This document shows, one piece after another, positions 14,592 to 14,993 of a DNA stretch of 14,993 bases. Under the pieces are notes generated by a model. The model was not told the origin of the DNA, searched no databases, and saw only the letters and a program-made list of their open reading frames with translations. The position numbers and the translations under genes were made by a program. Positions within the stretch are counted from its first letter, which is position 1. Every line of letters begins with the position of its first letter. Source of the DNA: Actinomycetes bacterium (GTDB lineage: Bacteria > Actinomycetota > Actinomycetes > Propionibacteriales > Nocardioidaceae); NCBI GenBank assembly GCA_023252095.1, contig JAHEXN010000049.1, forward strand, positions 1-14,993, in the 5' to 3' direction.

Positions 14592-14993
<402 letters not shown>

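Overview
This is a very GC-rich stretch with strong G/C bias at third codon positions, many GTG starts and overlapping gene ends. It carries a histidine operon followed by the first genes of a tryptophan operon. The PriA-type isomerase and the set of small membrane proteins between hisI and trpC point to an actinobacterium. Nocardioidaceae (Aeromicrobium- or Nocardioides-like) is my best guess, by inference only.

Layout. Minus strand, 1-1102: a BenE-type benzoate/proton symporter, cut by the left edge and divergent from the his operon. Plus strand, 1143-4858: hisD, hisC, hisB and hisH, packed with overlaps of 1 to 17 nt. Minus strand, 4851-5555: a small alpha/beta hydrolase that interrupts the operon and overlaps the end of hisH by 8 nt. 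5598-5716: an inverted-repeat block. Plus strand, 5752-7256: priA (hisA) and hisF. 7253-10873: two half-transporter ABC genes forming a heterodimeric exporter. The second has a one-base frameshift inside its ATPase domain. 10870-11208: hisI. 11210-12522: three small membrane proteins (tryptophan-associated membrane protein, HGxxPAAW protein, DUF2752). 12564-13040 (minus) and 13177-13668 (plus): a divergent pair of membrane proteins with proline-rich N-termini. 13780-14586: trpC. 14592 to the right edge: trpB, incomplete.

How the genes fit together. HisI, PriA, HisH/HisF, HisB, HisC and HisD cover the later steps of histidine synthesis; hisG, hisE and a HisN-type phosphatase are not in the window. 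PriA would normally also supply the TrpF step, and no trpF lies between trpC and trpB. trpE, which I recall as usually sitting between hisI and the Trp-associated membrane protein, is absent here. Four genes without a Shine-Dalgarno sequence (benE, hisD, the hydrolase, priA) all have a TANNNT box exactly 7 nt before the start codon, the pattern expected of leaderless transcripts.

I see no clearly new biological system. The points most worth checking are the frameshift in the consensus half of the ABC exporter, the symmetric 31-bp-period inverted repeat upstream of priA, the uniform leaderless-promoter pattern, and unusual residues in PriA. There is no gene-free stretch longer than 300 bases, and I saw no tRNA, rRNA, CRISPR array or insertion sequence.
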